Notes: generated by a model not told the origin, from the sequence alone. A stretch of 64,000 nt of DNA from Hyphomonadaceae bacterium (GCA_019747815.1 JAIEQJ010000026.1:62001-126000), one strand, 5' to 3'; shown: positions 50,877 through 61,568, numbered from the stretch's first letter. Numbers and translations are program-made.

Positions 50877-51674
50877 TTACTCGCGACTGCCGAACAGGGA
50901 GAGCAGCGAGGTGAACATGTTGATGAAGTCGAGGTAGAGGCTGAGCGCACCCATGATGGCGCCCTTGGCCAACGCCGACCCATCCGACATCAGCTCGTAG
51001 TAGCCGTCCTTGATCCGCTGCGTGTCATAGGCGGTCAGGCCCGCGAACACCAGCACGCCGATCACCGAGATGGCGAACTGCAAAGCGCTCGACTGCAGGA
51101 ACAGGTTGACGATGGCTGCGATGATGATGCCGAACACGCCCATGATCAGGAACGATCCCCAGCCGGAGAGATCCTTCTGGGTCGTGTAGCCGTACAGGCT
51201 GAGCGCGCCGAAGGCTGCCGCCGTCACAAAGAACACCTGCGTGATGGAGGTTGCCGTGTAGCGCAGGAAGATCGAGGACAGCGACGCGCCCATCACCGCT
51301 GCGAACAGCCAGAACGCGATCTGTGCCGCACCGACGCTCATGCTCGAGATGCGCCACGACAGGTAGAACACGAATGCCAGGGGCGCGAAGATCATCACGT
51401 AGAGCAGCGGCGTGGTGAACAGCGTTTGACCGAGCGGGGTCAGATACATGCCCCGATGCAGCGCCAGGATCCGGCCGCCCGAGTTGGCAGCCAGCGCCGC
51501 ATCGCTGGTCACAGAGTAGGTGAAGATGAGATAGGCGACCACGCCGGTCAGCGCGATGCCGGCCGCCATATAGTTATAGACGCGCAGCATATACGCGCGC
51601 AGACCCTCATCCACTGCGACGCCGGTCCGCGCGGCGGTTCCGCCAAGCGCATACCTGTTGTCGATCTGAGCCAT
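50877..51674 (-). CDS. Bax inhibitor-1/YccA family membrane protein
   Basis: Seven hydrophobic segments; GLTAYDTQRIKDGYYELMSDGSALAKGAIMGALSLYLDFINMFTSLLSLFG. Start at MAQIDNRYALGG. Confidence 0.93.
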   Translation of the reverse strand: MAQIDNRYALGGTAARTGVAVDEGLRAYMLRVYNYMAAGIALTGVVAYLIFTYSVTSDAALAANSGGRILALHRGMYLTPLGQTLFTTPLLYVMIFAPLAFVFYLSWRISSMSVGAAQIAFWLFAAVMGASLSSIFLRYTATSITQVFFVTAAAFGALSLYGYTTQKDLSGWGSFLIMGVFGIIIAAIVNLFLQSSALQFAISVIGVLVFAGLTAYDTQRIKDGYYELMSDGSALAKGAIMGALSLYLDFINMFTSLLSLFGSRE

Positions 51675-51825
51675 TGTGATCCTTCCCTTCAACTTTGGGC
51701 GAAGCATTCGCTTCGTCCCACGATTATGGCGACGGGACCTCAACGTTGCAAGGCCACCACGCCAATGGAATACCTGCGACAAGACGTAGGCATGACCGTG
51801 GCGATTAACAAGTGGTGAACGCTGG

Positions 51826-54405
51826 CTATTCCGACCGCAGGTAGGGCACCGGCCGCGCCTTTAACACCCGCCACGTTCCGTATCCGCCTAATATTGCAAC
51901 CAAAACGGTCGCCAACAGCATGGCTTCGGCTGCCGCCTGCGCGGAAAATGAGAAAGAGAAATCCATCACTTGCGAAACCGTGATCCAGGCCGCGAAGCTG
52001 CCGATCAAAAGGGCAATCAGCGAGGTTAACAGCGCCAGGATCAGATATTCGAGCAGATGGGAAATCAGTATTCGCCGCCGCGTTGCCCCCAAGGTTTTGA
52101 GAATGACAGCCTGCTTGATTCTGCGCCTCTGGGCGGTCGCCAGTGCGCCTGCCAGCACGAGCGCTCCCGCCAGCAAAGTCACGCTGCCCGCCGCCCGCAC
52201 TGCGACCATGACGCGGCTGAAAATGACATTGAAGGCATCGATCGCATCCTTCACGCGGATGGCGGTCGTTGCAGGGAACGCGCGGCCCAGCTCGCGCGCC
52301 AGCTTGGCCTCGGCGGCCAGCGACGCATCCTTGGGCAGCGTGACCGTCGCCAGCAGATTGTGGGGCGCGCCAGCGAGCGTATTGGAGGAGAACACCAGGA
52401 CAAAATTGAGCGCCAGGCTCTCCCATTTCACCTCGCGCAGGTTGGCAATGCGCGCGGTGACGTTTCGTCCCAGTATATTTACGGTGACAAAGTCCCCGAG
52501 CTTGAGGCCGAGCTTCTTGGCGATGTCGGCTTCCATCGACACCAGCGGCTCGCCCGCATAGTCCGCGGGCCACCATGCTCCCGCCACCACCGTCGAGCCC
52601 TCGGGGACGGTCGCGGAATGGGAGAGGCCGCGATCGCCGGTCAAGACCCATTGCACCTCGGGCGGCGCCTTCACCGTCTCGACCGGCCGCTCGCCGAGCT
52701 TGACCAGGCGACCGCGCAACATCGGCGCCTGCTGCACCTTGGCACCCGGAAAGTCGCGGCGAACAAACGCCTCGAACGCGGTGCTCTCGTCGCGCTTGAT
52801 GTCGAGCACGAAGTAGTTGGGACTTTCCTCCGGCATGCGGTCCGTCAGCTCAGCGACGATCGAGCGATCGACGAGCGCCACCGTGACCAGCAGCGAGAGG
52901 CCGGCACCCAGCGAGAGCACCACGGCGCGCGTCAGCCCGCCCGGCGCCCCCAGGTTGCCGATGGCAAGGGCCAGCTCGGGGTTTCGCGGCCGTCGGAGGC
53001 GCTGCGCCAGCCAGGTCAGCCCCGACCCCAAGCCCAGGAATACAGCAAACACGCCGACCACCCCGAGACAATAGTAGAGCGCCAGCAGCGGCGCCTCCGA
53101 CGAGAGGACGGCAAGTCCGGCCAGAGCCAAGCCGATGGCCACGGTGAAGGCGACGATGCGGCGGCTCGGCAGAACCCGTTCGGGCGCAATCTCGTCGCGA
53201 AACAACACGCCCGCCCGCACCTGCCCGGCGCGCCCGAGCGGCCACAAGGTGAACAGCAGAGCCACCAGAAAGCCGTAGGCCACGGCGGTGAAGAGGCTGC
53301 GTGCCGTGAGATTGAACTCGGCTCTGATCGGCAGGGCCGCGCCGAACAGGCCGGCCACGGCCAGCGGGATCAGAAGCCCGACGGCGATGCCAATCGCGAC
53401 ACCCACGGCAGCAAAGAACAGCACCTGCAGCAGGTGCACGCCGAAGATCATGCGCGCCGTGGCGCCGAGACTCTTGAAGGCGGCGATGACCTTGCGGCGA
53501 CGGTCGATGTAGGTGGCAACCGCGTTGGCAATGCCGACACCACCCACCAACAGCGCGGTGAGACCCACCAGAGTGAGAAACTGGCGCAGCCGCTCGAGCG
53601 TGCGCGACACCTGCGGCGATGGATCGCGCCGGTCGCGGACCGTGAAGCCGCCCTCCGGCAGCGCCTGCTTGACGGCGTCGCGGAATTTGCCCAATCCGGC
53701 GTCGGAGCGGGCGGCGGCATCGCCAAGCTTCACGGCATATCGCCAGCTCACCAGGCTGCCCGGCTCGATGAGCCCCGAGCGCTGCAGCGTCTGCAGCGAT
53801 ACCATCACGCGTGGACCGACTGTCAGGCGCTCGGTGATCTTGTCCGGCTCGGTGGCGATCGTGGCCCGGATCGGCACCTGAATGGTGCCGATGGACAGGC
53901 TATCGCCGATCTTGAGCGAGAGACGCTCGAGCAGGATCGCGTCCACCACGGCGCCAGCCTCGCGGCGGATGGCCTCCGCGAGCGGCATGCCATCCGAAAG
54001 GGCGACCGTTCCGACCAGCGGATAGGCCTCGTCCACGCCCCTCAGCTCTGCCAGCGCCTGCTCGGCGCCATCGGGGCGGCGCGCCATGGCGCGCAAGGTC
54101 GCGCTCTCGCTCACCTGGCCCTGCTTCAGCAGCCAGCCGCGCTCAGCACCTTCCGCCGCCTTGTGCGGGCGCGACAGTGCCACATCACCGCCCAACAACA
54201 CCTCGCCCTGGCGCTCGAAGTTTGCGCGCAGGGCATCCGCGAGCGCACCCACGCCCGTGATCGCCGCCACCCCCAGTGCAACACAGGCGATGAACACGTA
54301 GAAGCCGCTGAGCCCATTGCGCTGCTCGCGCAGGGCAAGACCGAGCACCAGCGGCAAGCCGCGGCGCGACGATCGGGTCCGGCGATCGAGGGCGGCTGCC
54401 GTCAT
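51826..54405 (-). CDS. FtsX-like ABC transporter permease (YbbP-like)
   Basis: 859 aa with repeated FtsX-like TM blocks; RRRIKQAVILKTLGATRRRILISHLLEYLILA. Confidence 0.9.
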   Translation of the reverse strand: MTAAALDRRTRSSRRGLPLVLGLALREQRNGLSGFYVFIACVALGVAAITGVGALADALRANFERQGEVLLGGDVALSRPHKAAEGAERGWLLKQGQVSESATLRAMARRPDGAEQALAELRGVDEAYPLVGTVALSDGMPLAEAIRREAGAVVDAILLERLSLKIGDSLSIGTIQVPIRATIATEPDKITERLTVGPRVMVSLQTLQRSGLIEPGSLVSWRYAVKLGDAAARSDAGLGKFRDAVKQALPEGGFTVRDRRDPSPQVSRTLERLRQFLTLVGLTALLVGGVGIANAVATYIDRRRKVIAAFKSLGATARMIFGVHLLQVLFFAAVGVAIGIAVGLLIPLAVAGLFGAALPIRAEFNLTARSLFTAVAYGFLVALLFTLWPLGRAGQVRAGVLFRDEIAPERVLPSRRIVAFTVAIGLALAGLAVLSSEAPLLALYYCLGVVGVFAVFLGLGSGLTWLAQRLRRPRNPELALAIGNLGAPGGLTRAVVLSLGAGLSLLVTVALVDRSIVAELTDRMPEESPNYFVLDIKRDESTAFEAFVRRDFPGAKVQQAPMLRGRLVKLGERPVETVKAPPEVQWVLTGDRGLSHSATVPEGSTVVAGAWWPADYAGEPLVSMEADIAKKLGLKLGDFVTVNILGRNVTARIANLREVKWESLALNFVLVFSSNTLAGAPHNLLATVTLPKDASLAAEAKLARELGRAFPATTAIRVKDAIDAFNVIFSRVMVAVRAAGSVTLLAGALVLAGALATAQRRRIKQAVILKTLGATRRRILISHLLEYLILALLTSLIALLIGSFAAWITVSQVMDFSFSFSAQAAAEAMLLATVLVAILGGYGTWRVLKARPVPYLRSE

Positions 54406-55088
54406 GCGGGCGCCAGCTCCCGCTCGACGCGGCCATCGGCCATGCGCACGACGCGTCCGCAGCGCTCCGCCAAGCCGGTGTCGTGCGTCACCAGGATGAG
54501 CGTGGCCTGGCGCTGCCGCTGCAGATTGAACAGCAGATCGACAATGTGGCCGCCGGTCTTGCCGTCGAGGTTGCCGGTGGGCTCGTCGGCAAGGAGGATC
54601 TGCGGCCGAGGGCTGAGCGCCCGGGCCAGCGCCACACGCTGCTGCTCGCCGCCCGAAAGCTGGGCCGGAAAATGATCCATGCGATGCGACAACCCGACCT
54701 CCTCGAGCAGGCTCTGGGCCGTGGCGAAAGCGTCCGCCTTGCCGGCAAACTCCAGCGGCAGCGCGACATTTTCCAGCGCGGTCATGGTCGGCACCAGGTG
54801 AAACGACTGAAACACGATGCCGATGTTGGCGCCGCGGATCAGTGCCAGCTCGTCCTCGTCGCGTGCCGTGAACTCATGGCCGGCGACCTGCACCTGCCCC
54901 GACGTTGCGCGCTCCAGGCCCGCGATCACCATCAGCAGCGAGGTCTTTCCGGATCCGCTCGGCCCGACAATGGCAATGGATTCGCCAGATGAAACAGATA
55001 GATCAACACCTTTGAGGATCTCGACCGGCCCGGCGCGGCTGGTGAGGGTAAGCGACACATCCGCAAGGGCAATGACGGGCTTGGCCAC
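54402..55088 (-). CDS. ABC transporter ATP-binding protein (YbbA-like)
   Basis: GPSGSGKTSLLMVIAGLE, LSGGEQQRVALARALSPRPQILLADEPTGNLD; GTG start proposed. Confidence 0.93.
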   Translation of the reverse strand: MAKPVIALADVSLTLTSRAGPVEILKGVDLSVSSGESIAIVGPSGSGKTSLLMVIAGLERATSGQVQVAGHEFTARDEDELALIRGANIGIVFQSFHLVPTMTALENVALPLEFAGKADAFATAQSLLEEVGLSHRMDHFPAQLSGGEQQRVALARALSPRPQILLADEPTGNLDGKTGGHIVDLLFNLQRQRQATLILVTHDTGLAERCGRVVRMADGRVERELAPA

Positions 55089-55148
55089 GATCGCAACGGC
55101 TCCTGCCGGGGACTTGCCCCGAGCTTTGCAAGTTTCTACTTCAACATC

Positions 55149-55877
55149 GTGATGTGCGGCCTTGGCGACAGGAAACTGCAGATGCGGACACTGCCACCGA
55201 ACCCGACCCTCGCAAACATGGTGTTTCGCGTTCTCCTCTGCAATTGGCTGCTGGCGGCCATTGCGTCGGGCGCCGTGGCCCAGGGCCAAACCGCGCCAAC
55301 GCGCATTGTCGTGCTCGGTGACAGCCTTGTGGCCGGCTTTCAACTCAAGGCATCCGACGCCTTTCCCATGCAGCTCGAGCGCGCCCTGAAGGCCAAGGGC
55401 CACGCCGTGGAGATCATCAATGCCGGCGTTTCGGGCGATACGACGGCAAATGGGCTGGATCGGTTGCGCTGGGCGGTGCCCGAGCGCACGGACGCCGTCA
55501 TTCTGGAGCTCGGCGCCAACGATGCGATGCGCGGTCTCGACGCCGGGCGGGCGAAGGCGAACCTGGACAAGATCATCGCGACGCTCAAGGCCGACGGCAC
55601 CGAGGTGCTGCTGGCCGGCATGCTTGCACCGCGCAATCTCGGCGAGGAGTACAGGCGCGCCTTCGACGGCATATACACGGAGCTGGCGCAGAAGCATGGG
55701 CTCATCCTCTATCCCTTCTTTCTGGATGGCGTGGCCCTCAACGGCGACCTCAACCTGGCAGACGGCATCCATCCCAATCCCAAGGGCGTGGCCGAGATCA
55801 CGCGGCGCATCCTGCCCAAGGTCGAAGAGCTGATCGCGCGGGTGCGGACGCGTCGGCGCATGGACTCGAAAGGATAG
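55149..55877 (+). CDS. Arylesterase / acyl-CoA thioesterase I-like SGNH hydrolase (TesA-like)
   Basis: IVVLGDSLVAGFQL, VILELGANDAMRGL, DGIHPNPKGVAEI. Confidence 0.92.
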   Translation: MMCGLGDRKLQMRTLPPNPTLANMVFRVLLCNWLLAAIASGAVAQGQTAPTRIVVLGDSLVAGFQLKASDAFPMQLERALKAKGHAVEIINAGVSGDTTANGLDRLRWAVPERTDAVILELGANDAMRGLDAGRAKANLDKIIATLKADGTEVLLAGMLAPRNLGEEYRRAFDGIYTELAQKHGLILYPFFLDGVALNGDLNLADGIHPNPKGVAEITRRILPKVEELIARVRTRRRMDSKG

Positions 55878-55880
55878 CGC

Positions 55881-56411
55881 ATGCCGCGTCTCTTCACGGC
55901 GCTTGAAATACCGGCGAGCCTGCGCACACGGCTGTCGCTCCTGCGCGCTCCGCTCAGCGGCGCAAAGTGGGTCGAGCCCGAGAACATGCACATCACCCTG
56001 CGCTTTGCCGGCGATATCGACGGACGCATGGCGGACGACTTCGCCGATCAGCTGGCAGAGGTGAGCTCTGCTCCCTTCCCGGTCTCGATCACGGGCGCCG
56101 GCGCATTTGGCGGACGCGATCCGCGCGTGCTGTGGGCGGGCGTGAACACGAGCCCGCAACTGGACGCGCTCTATCGTGCCAACGAGCGCGCGGCGCGCGC
56201 GGCCGGATTGGACGTGGACCCGCGAGCCTTCAAGCCGCACGTGACGCTGGCACGCATGCGCGGCGTACGACAGAGCGCAGTGGCGCGATTTCTCGAGGCT
56301 TTCGGCGACCTGCGCCTGGAGCCGTTCACGGTCACGCGCTTCGTGCTGCTGTCCGCGCGGCCGGGCTCCGGCGGACCACCCTATGGCATAGAAGCGGAAT
56401 ATCCGCTTTGA
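55881..56411 (+). CDS. thpR: RNA 2',3'-cyclic phosphodiesterase (ThpR/LigT)
   Basis: Two HxTx motifs: HITLRFAGDI and HVTLARMRG; MPRLFTALEIP. Confidence 0.92.
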   Translation: MPRLFTALEIPASLRTRLSLLRAPLSGAKWVEPENMHITLRFAGDIDGRMADDFADQLAEVSSAPFPVSITGAGAFGGRDPRVLWAGVNTSPQLDALYRANERAARAAGLDVDPRAFKPHVTLARMRGVRQSAVARFLEAFGDLRLEPFTVTRFVLLSARPGSGGPPYGIEAEYPL

Positions 56412-56437
56412 ACGCACACGCAGAGCGGCCGGGTCAT

Positions 56438-57931
56438 TCAGCCGTGCGGCTCAACCACGGCCGGCGGAACCGTCGCCACAACAGTCAGAGCACCGGCAAG
56501 GGAGAAAACCGCAGCAAGCATGAGCCCAAGCCGGTAACCCGAGGCGAACGAGGCGACACCCGCAGCAAGCGCGACGCCGCCGAGCTGAGCGACGCGGCTG
56601 GCCGCATTGTTGATGCCGGATGCCAGACCTTCGTCGGCTTCCTCCACACTCGACAGGACGGCTGCCGTGATCGGCGCCGCGATCACGGCAAACGCAACGC
56701 CGAGCAGCGTCATCGGTCCGATCACGCCGAACAGCAATGGAGCGTCCTGTGCAGAGGCCATCCAAAGGTAGGCGGCGGCGGCGGCAACCGGGCCCACCAT
56801 CAGCATGAGGCGGGCACCGATCGCATCCGCCAGCGCGCCGAAGAGGCGCGAGAGAAGGCCAACCGCGAGGGTGAAGGGCAGGAACGCCAGACCGGCGTCG
56901 GTCGCCGACAGACCACGGCGATCGACCAGCTCGAAGGGCATCAGGAAGAACATGATCGCGAGGCCGGCGTAGATCATCAGCGTCGCAAGGCTCAGGCCGA
57001 CGAACGGCCGGTTGGTTGCAAGGCGGGGTGGGGTCATCGGGTCCGGGGCCACGCGCTCCCAAAGGGCATAGGCAGCAAGCCCGACGCCGCCGAGACCGGC
57101 AGCCACGACAATGGCTGCGGCCGGCGGCGATGCGGCGTGTGCCGCCGGAGCCTCACCGGACCCGACCTGGCTCAACGCCCAAGCCAGCGCGGCCAGAGCC
57201 GCCGCAAGGATCGCCGCGCCGATGGTGTCGAAGCGGCGCTGCTCGCGCCGATCCTCCGGTGCGTAGGCAACGAGCAGCCCCACAGCGGCAAGCGCCAGCG
57301 GCGGATTGATCCAAAATACGAGCTGCCAGCCGTAGACCTCGGTGAGCCAGCCGCCCAGAACCGGACCGGCGGCCGTCGTCAGCGCGGAGGCCGCCGCCCA
57401 CACGCCGACGGCCCGGCTGCGCTCGTCTCGGGGATAGGTGGCGCCGATGAGGGCAAGACTTGCAGGCGTGACAATCGCCGCAGCCACACCCTGCACGACA
57501 CGGGCGGCAATCAACCAGGCCGTGGACGGAGCCAGTGCGCAGGCTGCCGACGCCAAGCCGAACATGAGGCAGCCGATGACCAGCATGCGCGCCTTGCCAT
57601 ACACGTCCGCCAGCGCACCCCCGATCAAGGTGAGCGACGCGAGCGCGAGCACATAGCCGTTGACCACCCACTGGACGGACGCCAGATCGGCGCCGAGATC
57701 GGCCCGCAGCCTGGGCAGCGCCACCGTGAGCGCCGAGCCGTCGATGAAGGCCATGGAGGACGCGAGCACGCAGGCTGCAAGCACCATGCGGCGACGCGCG
57801 GGCGCCATCTCCCGCCCAAGCTCCCGCGGGCAAGGCTCGGCGGCAATGATGCCGCGACTGCAGGGCTCGACGTAGGGCTGCGCCATGGCGTCCGGGATGC
57901 AAGAGGGAGACCGGCAGGTGCCGGCCCCCAA
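56438..57931 (-). CDS. MFS transporter (DHA2-type)
   Basis: DGSALTVALPRLRADLGADLASVQWVVNGYVLALASLTLIGGALADVYGKARML; about 14 TM segments. Confidence 0.9.
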   Translation of the reverse strand: MGAGTCRSPSCIPDAMAQPYVEPCSRGIIAAEPCPRELGREMAPARRRMVLAACVLASSMAFIDGSALTVALPRLRADLGADLASVQWVVNGYVLALASLTLIGGALADVYGKARMLVIGCLMFGLASAACALAPSTAWLIAARVVQGVAAAIVTPASLALIGATYPRDERSRAVGVWAAASALTTAAGPVLGGWLTEVYGWQLVFWINPPLALAAVGLLVAYAPEDRREQRRFDTIGAAILAAALAALAWALSQVGSGEAPAAHAASPPAAAIVVAAGLGGVGLAAYALWERVAPDPMTPPRLATNRPFVGLSLATLMIYAGLAIMFFLMPFELVDRRGLSATDAGLAFLPFTLAVGLLSRLFGALADAIGARLMLMVGPVAAAAAYLWMASAQDAPLLFGVIGPMTLLGVAFAVIAAPITAAVLSSVEEADEGLASGINNAASRVAQLGGVALAAGVASFASGYRLGLMLAAVFSLAGALTVVATVPPAVVEPHG

Positions 57932-57937
57932 GATCGT

Positions 57938-58873
57938 TCAGCGGATGGCAATGGGGTTGATGATGCCCTGCACCGCGCCGGTGATTCTGGGCACGCCCAG
58001 CACAAACAGGAACTCATAGGCCTTGTCGGCGGCCAGAGGTCCCGTGTTCATGTTCTCGAGGATGTGGGTGCCGTTCATGGGGATGAGGATCTGGTGCACC
58101 TCGAAGAGATTCTGCGACTCGAAGGGCACGACCTCCACGCCCCACGTGTCGGCGCCAACGGCAACGACGCCCTTGCCCACCAGATATCTGGCGCCCTCGA
58201 CGCCAAGACCCGGCTCGCCGGAATTGAAGCGCTTGTCGTCCTTGCCGATCAGGCCGGCCCAACCCGTGTGAAAGAGGACGACGTCGCCTTGCCTAATCTC
58301 GACGCCCTGCTTCCTGGCAACCTCCTCGATCTCCTTGCTGTTGAAGGCCGTGCCCTCCTTGACGATGTCGGTGCCCAGATGGGCCGCCATGTCCAACAGC
58401 ACGCCGCGCGCAACGATCGGCGGGATCTTCTCTGCGCCAAGCTTCTTGAGACCGCTCGGGTCGGCGAAGTCGGCGAGCTTGTTGCCATTGTAGTAGACGT
58501 GCTCGACACCGATATGGCCCAGTCCGTCGATCTGGCTGCCGACGCCGACCCAGCCGTCGATGATGTCATCGTTGTAGGTGGTCTTGCTCGGGCCGAGGCC
58601 GGCAATGCCCGCCTGTCCCGGCTGCACGATCGTCACCCTGAAGGAGCGCGGCGGATAGGCAGGCGTCTTTGAGTTCGTCTCGATGCCGAGCGCGTAGGTC
58701 TTGCCGGCCTTCACGAGCTGAGCCGCCTTGATGACCAGCTCCGGCTTGAGGTAGTTGGCAGCGCCGATCTCATCGCTGGGGCCCCATTTCGACTTGGTCC
58801 AATCCTGCCCAAGGGCCGGCACGGCAAGCGGAGCGAACACGAGCAAGGCGAACACAGTCAGCTTCCTGTGCAT
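57938..58873 (-). CDS. Exported cyclase family protein (kynurenine formamidase-like fold)
   Basis: Signal peptide MHRKLTVFALLVFAPLAVPALGQ; DGLGHIGVE, GVLLDMAAHLG, GDVVLFHTGWAGL. Confidence 0.85.
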   Translation of the reverse strand: MHRKLTVFALLVFAPLAVPALGQDWTKSKWGPSDEIGAANYLKPELVIKAAQLVKAGKTYALGIETNSKTPAYPPRSFRVTIVQPGQAGIAGLGPSKTTYNDDIIDGWVGVGSQIDGLGHIGVEHVYYNGNKLADFADPSGLKKLGAEKIPPIVARGVLLDMAAHLGTDIVKEGTAFNSKEIEEVARKQGVEIRQGDVVLFHTGWAGLIGKDDKRFNSGEPGLGVEGARYLVGKGVVAVGADTWGVEVVPFESQNLFEVHQILIPMNGTHILENMNTGPLAADKAYEFLFVLGVPRITGAVQGIINPIAIR

Positions 58874-59076
58874 TGCGGCTTCTCCCATGCTGATGTTGCA
58901 GCTTCGACGGCGGCTGCGGTTGCAAGTGTGCGTCTGGAGAAAAGCGCGGTCCACTGCATTTTGCCGCTCCTTCGAGCCCGTGATCCAAGCGAGATCCTTC
59001 GGCGTTGCAATGCTAATCTGATCGCAGGGACGGTGTGCGCGCGTTCTCTTCTGCGAGAGCGCGCATCAAAGGAGAG

Positions 59077-59373
59077 ATGGCGATGGCACAGAAGCTGGAT
59101 GAGGCAGCGCGCAAGGGCATGTCTGCGCGGGTGCCGGGATGGCGCCTGGTGGAGGGCCGCGACGCCATCCAAAGAACGTTCAAGTTCAAGGATTTCAACG
59201 CCGCGTTCGGGTTCATGACGCGGGCCGCGCTCATTGCCGAGCAGATGAACCACCACCCCGAATGGTTCAACGTGTGGAACCGCGTCGACGTCACACTGTC
59301 CACACATGACGCCGGCGGACTGACCGAGCGCGACCTCAAGCTTGCCGAGGCCATGGACCGGCTGGCCGGCTGA
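59077..59373 (+). CDS. phhB: Pterin-4a-carbinolamine dehydratase
   Basis: [66 protein letters not shown]. Confidence 0.93.
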   Translation: MAMAQKLDEAARKGMSARVPGWRLVEGRDAIQRTFKFKDFNAAFGFMTRAALIAEQMNHHPEWFNVWNRVDVTLSTHDAGGLTERDLKLAEAMDRLAG

Positions 59374-59389
59374 TGTCTAACAACGATCG

Positions 59390-60229
59390 TCAGCGCGCAC
59401 CGGGCCAACTGTAGAGGGACCTCGTTCGGCCGGCTGAACCTGGACTGGAAAGCCAACCCCGGTCAGGCGCTTGCCCGGGCGCCGGCGTGGCGCGCGGCAA
59501 CGCGTGCGGATCGTCTCGTGCCGGCAGACTTTGAGGCGCAATGGAGATGGGCGAGGTCTGCGGCACGTCCGGCGCAGCGCCCTCCAGAGCGGCGCGATCG
59601 ACGGGCTGGGGCGCCACGGCTGGCCCGGGCTGCGCAACCGGGACGGGCGGCGTGTATCCGGCCGGCACGTGTCGCACACCTGCATTTGCACTGCCGGGGG
59701 CTTGCGCTGCAGCGTAGGCGCGATGGCGCGCGCGCTCGGCCTCGCTCCACGGGTCCGGCCGGCACTGGCAACCCTGCACCAGCGTCGTGCGATACTTGAA
59801 TGCGAACGCATAGGACGTATAGGCGCGGCCCGTCAGGTCCAGCATGGTCTCCGCATCGCCGCCGCCGATGCCTGGAGTATAGAAGAGGCGCGCTTCGCTG
59901 CCGCATGCTGCGGTGCACTTGGCGGCATCACGCAAAAGGCTCCCGCTGCTGGCGGCATTGCTGATCGGAAAATAGAAGCCGTCGCACGTGCGCACGCACA
60001 CGGTGCGGTAGGTGGTGGAGCGGGGCTGTGGCTGGTCGTACTGGAAGGGGCTGAAGATGCCGTCGAACAGCGACGGGACCGGTTGGGTGCGGGCGTAGCC
60101 GCGTGACGAGCGGTAGGGTGAGGGCCCATTCGAGCCGAACAACGACTGCAGAAAGCCCTGCGCGCCGACCGGTTGGCTCGGCAACACCAGCAGAGCGACG
60201 AGAACAGCAAGGCGGGCGCACAACGCCAT
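59390..60229 (-). CDS. DUF2865 domain protein
   Basis: YRTVCVRTCDGFYFPISNAASSGSLLRDAAKCTAACGSEARLFYTPG...CQCRPDPWSEAERARHRAYA. Confidence 0.85.
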   Translation of the reverse strand: MALCARLAVLVALLVLPSQPVGAQGFLQSLFGSNGPSPYRSSRGYARTQPVPSLFDGIFSPFQYDQPQPRSTTYRTVCVRTCDGFYFPISNAASSGSLLRDAAKCTAACGSEARLFYTPGIGGGDAETMLDLTGRAYTSYAFAFKYRTTLVQGCQCRPDPWSEAERARHRAYAAAQAPGSANAGVRHVPAGYTPPVPVAQPGPAVAPQPVDRAALEGAAPDVPQTSPISIAPQSLPARDDPHALPRATPAPGQAPDRGWLSSPGSAGRTRSLYSWPGAR

Positions 60230-60391
60230 CGCAGCAGCTCCCTCGATGCGCCGGCGGAAGGTGCGACCGCAGACGCCCTAGGCGTCATCCAGCGGTTGCG
60301 CGCAGCCCACTCGGCAGGCATCACTAATGGTGCTGATTTGCCAATTTTTTCTGAATGGCAGCAAATCCGGGCCAACCGCGGCCGGCACGCC

Positions 60392-61426
60392 TCACTCGGT
60401 GCGGCCGAACGCCCGGCGTACCCACCCGGGATCGCGCCCCTGCGTGCGGGATGGCTGACCCTTGACCTCGCGGTGGGTGCGGGCACCCAGGGCCATTCGC
60501 CCACGGTCGTCCTCCGGCTGGCTGCGGCGCCGAGACGGGCCAGCTCCCCGGTCGGCGCCGGCGCGCGCCTTGGACTCCTCAGTGGGCATGGCGGCCTGCG
60601 CCGGCCCGCCACGGTTGCGCTTCATCTTCGCCATGAGCGCGTCCAGCTCCCTGGCGGCCTCCTTGTCGCCTTTGCGCTTGGCGGCGGTTAGTGCGTACAT
60701 GCGATGCCGCTCGCGGGCCTCGGCATCCCAGGGGTTCGGCTGACACCTGCACGCCGGCACGTATTCCTGCCGATAGAGAAAGGCCGTACTCAACTGGCGG
60801 TAGGGCCGGCCGCGCAAATCCACCATGTCCTCCACGTCGGCCCCGGGGTTGCGATAGACGAACAGGCTTGCCTGCCCTCCGCCGCACCTGCTCTCGCAGG
60901 TGTGGGCATCGCGCGCGAAGCGATCCTGCGAGGCGGCGAAGCTGATCGGAAAGTAGTAGCCGTCGCACAGCCGCACGCACATGGTACGGTAGGTGCTGCC
61001 CTCCTCCCGGGTGTGCTCCTCCTCATCGTGATCGTCGTCGTCCTCGTCATCCTCGCGCGCGCGTCGCGATGCGCGGCCCCCGTATCGGGACGCGCCGCCG
61101 AGGACCACCGGCGCGACGAGGCGGGACGGCGACGTGTCCGAGAGCTGGCTCGCGAGCCTCGCCTGCAGTGGTGTCATGAACGCCTGGCGCTCCGCCGGCT
61201 GCGGCAACGGCTTCGCGGCCTGGCGCACGCGCAGGGGCTGTGCCGGCAAAGCAGCAGCCGCGGCGCCAGCTTTGCTGCCAGGCGGCAGCTCGGAGAGGAT
61301 GGTGTTGATCACCCGATAGGAGCCGAGCGCGGTGACCGTGCCCGCCAGCAGCACGCCCACGCCATAGGCGGCTACGCTGACGCCAAAAGACAGCCGCCCC
61401 CGTTCCCGAGTTGAAAAAAACATCAA
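60392..61426 (-). CDS. DUF2865 domain protein (paralog)
   Basis: YRTMCVRLCDGYYFPISFAASQDRFARDAHTCESRCGGGQASLFVYRNPG...CRCQPNPWDAEARERHRMYA. Confidence 0.85.
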   Translation of the reverse strand: MMFFSTRERGRLSFGVSVAAYGVGVLLAGTVTALGSYRVINTILSELPPGSKAGAAAAALPAQPLRVRQAAKPLPQPAERQAFMTPLQARLASQLSDTSPSRLVAPVVLGGASRYGGRASRRAREDDEDDDDHDEEEHTREEGSTYRTMCVRLCDGYYFPISFAASQDRFARDAHTCESRCGGGQASLFVYRNPGADVEDMVDLRGRPYRQLSTAFLYRQEYVPACRCQPNPWDAEARERHRMYALTAAKRKGDKEAARELDALMAKMKRNRGGPAQAAMPTEESKARAGADRGAGPSRRRSQPEDDRGRMALGARTHREVKGQPSRTQGRDPGWVRRAFGRTE

Positions 61427-61568
61427 CGGTACTTACGCCTTACCCCAACCGCGTCACACTTGGCGTCAACCTACCTGTCGACGCTCCGGCGACCAAGTCA
61501 AAGAAATGTGCGCAAGACGCGCCGCGCGCACCAGCGGCACGCGATCGGGCAACAGCGCGGCGCCGGCC

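Noticed and set aside
52057-54675. 872-aa plus-strand ORF
   Set aside because: Antisense to the FtsX-like permease; low-complexity shadow translation.
55967-58672. 901-aa plus-strand ORF
   Set aside because: Overlaps thpR out of frame and runs antisense to the MFS and cyclase genes; no recognisable domain.
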